From CAVVYA01 sp963752345 (GTDB lineage Bacteria > Pseudomonadota > Alphaproteobacteria > SMXQ01): a stretch of 64,000 nt of DNA. A program made the position numbers and the translations under genes. Under the pieces are notes generated by a model, which had not been told where the DNA came from, did not search any database, and saw nothing but the letters and a program-made list of their open reading frames with translations. Numbering within the stretch: the stretch's first letter is position 1; each line of letters begins with the position of its first letter. Below, piece by piece: positions 63,199 through 64,000 of the stretch. The stretch covers positions 124,001-188,000 of the forward strand of contig CAVVYA010000006.1 of NCBI GenBank assembly GCA_963752345.1, read 5' to 3'.

Positions 63199-64000
63199 TC
63201 AGGCGGCGTGCGATGAACTGGCCGGCGCGGCGTCGAGATCCGGGGCCTGGCGCTTGGACGGCGGAACGATCTTCACCAGCGTAATCTGGTTGCGCTTGCG
63301 CTGCAGGATCTCGAAGCGGAAATCATGGAACAGGAAGGTCTGGCCGATATCGGGAATCTGGCGCGACTCGTGCAGCACGAGGCCCGCCACGGTGGCCGCC
63401 TCCTCGTCGGGCAGGGTCCAGTCGAACCGGCGGTTGAGGTCGCGGATCGTCGCCGTGCCCTCGACAATCACGGTGCCGTCCGGCGCCAGGCTGATTCCCG
63501 GAGTCGTCACATCGTGCTCATCGGCGATGTCGCCGACGATCTCCTCGAGAATGTCCTCGAGCGTCACGGTTCCCATGAAGCCGCCGTATTCGTCGACCAC
63601 CACGGCGAAATGCTTGCGCCGCCGGCGAAACGCCTCGAGCTGATGGAGCAGGCTGCGCGTATCGGGCACGAACCAAGGGGGCGTGGCGACCGCCAGGATG
63701 TCGGACTTCTCCAGGTCGCCCTTGCGGTTGCGCAGCGCCTGCAGCACAGCCTTGCTGTGGAGGATGCCGATGATGTTGTCGGGCGCGTCGCGCCACAGCG
63801 GGAGGCGGGTGTAGCGCGAGTTGACGATCTGTTCGAGAATTTCGTCCATCGGCGCGTCGATATCGAGCATCACCACGTCCTGGCGATGGGTCATGATCTC
63901 GCTGACCTCGACCTCGTCGAGCTCGACGATGCTCTGCAGCATCGCGCGCTCCTGATGAATATCGCCGGCTTCGCGGGCCAGCACCTCGATCGCGCCGCGC
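63199..64000 (-). CDS. CorC/HlyC-family (CNNM-type) CBS-domain protein, C-terminal part
   Basis: The visible 266 residues are open to the right edge. Two CBS domains are seen: VSEIMTHRQDVVMLDIDAPM, SRYTRLPLWRDAPDNIIGILH, and VVVDEYGGFMGTVTLEDILEEIVGDI. The CorC_HlyC transporter-associated domain is VEGTATIRDLNRRFDWTLP. Full members have an N-terminal membrane DUF21 domain, which would lie outside. Role is in Mg/Co ion homeostasis. Confidence 0.9.
   Translation of the reverse strand, partial: RGAIEVLAREAGDIHQERAMLQSIVELDEVEVSEIMTHRQDVVMLDIDAPMDEILEQIVNSRYTRLPLWRDAPDNIIGILHSKAVLQALRNRKGDLEKSDILAVATPPWFVPDTRSLLHQLEAFRRRRKHFAVVVDEYGGFMGTVTLEDILEEIVGDIADEHDVTTPGISLAPDGTVIVEGTATIRDLNRRFDWTLPDEEAATVAGLVLHESRQIPDIGQTFLFHDFRFEILQRKRNQITLVKIVPPSKRQAPDLDAAPASSSHAA

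Noticed and set aside
1..64000. CRISPR arrays, tRNA or rRNA genes, cobalamin or other riboswitches
   Set aside because: Scanning the intergenic regions by eye showed no regularly spaced direct repeats with unique spacers, no cloverleaf-like sequence with CCA-proximal arms, and no B12-box upstream of the cobalt genes.

Overview
The window is a high-GC chromosomal segment of an alphaproteobacterium. The evidence is the CobS/CobT cobaltochelatase pair, a class I (archaeal-type) lysyl-tRNA synthetase, a fused TAXI-type TRAP transporter, BolA and DUF2889 genes, and a pair resembling the Caulobacter polarity/flagellar proteins TipF and TipN. I cannot place it below class level with confidence. No tRNA, rRNA, CRISPR array or transposase was seen.

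Layout. (1) 1-15664: an accessory/catabolic zone. It holds a UbiD decarboxylase, a VOC protein, an acid-ceramidase-like Ntn hydrolase, an aldo/keto reductase, an NTT/MFS-like transporter, a PPOX-family flavoprotein, a second UbiD under a MarR regulator with a 29-bp palindromic operator candidate, a TauE exporter and an FAD ferredoxin reductase. (2) 3464-7658: a lower-GC island inserted between the aldo/keto reductase and the Ntn hydrolase and flanked by ~265-bp direct repeats. It encodes a FeeM-like N-acyl amino acid synthase, a haem-oxygenase-like diiron/redox enzyme, an unknown protein, a LuxR-type regulator and a small secreted protein. (3) 15842-27759: an aromatic-type catabolic cluster with a TPP decarboxylase-like enzyme, Rieske ferredoxin, two CMD-fold proteins, an ornithine-cyclodeaminase-like enzyme, a bicupin dioxygenase-like protein, a DapA-type aldolase, the alpha and beta subunits of a ring-hydroxylating oxygenase, and a TAXI-TRAP importer.

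(4) 27946-37623: cation/proton antiporter, haem A synthase, a siroheme nitrite/sulfite reductase with two complete cysteine motif sets, a 1174-residue NfnB-NfnA-like flavoprotein fusion, and TerB. (5) 37686-54750: DinG-type helicase, DUF1800/DUF1501 secreted pair, lysK, class IV aminotransferase, DUF952, pyrD, degenerate-EAL TipF-like protein, HAD hydrolase, TipN-like coiled coil with 40-residue repeats, rpmB. (6) 54842-64000: two tandem dienelactone hydrolases, cobT, cobS, J-domain protein, EamA transporter, bolA, ribbon-helix-helix protein, DUF2889 protein and the C-terminal part of a CorC/HlyC-type protein.

Many otherwise intact genes, including lysK and cobT, carry single-base frameshifts, nearly all +1 insertions. 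This looks like assembly or read error rather than decay, so I annotate them as full-length genes with a note.

The best candidates for something undescribed are the FeeM/haem-oxygenase-like/unknown three-gene operon beside a LuxR regulator, and the symmetric siroheme reductase beside the Nfn-like single-chain flavoprotein.
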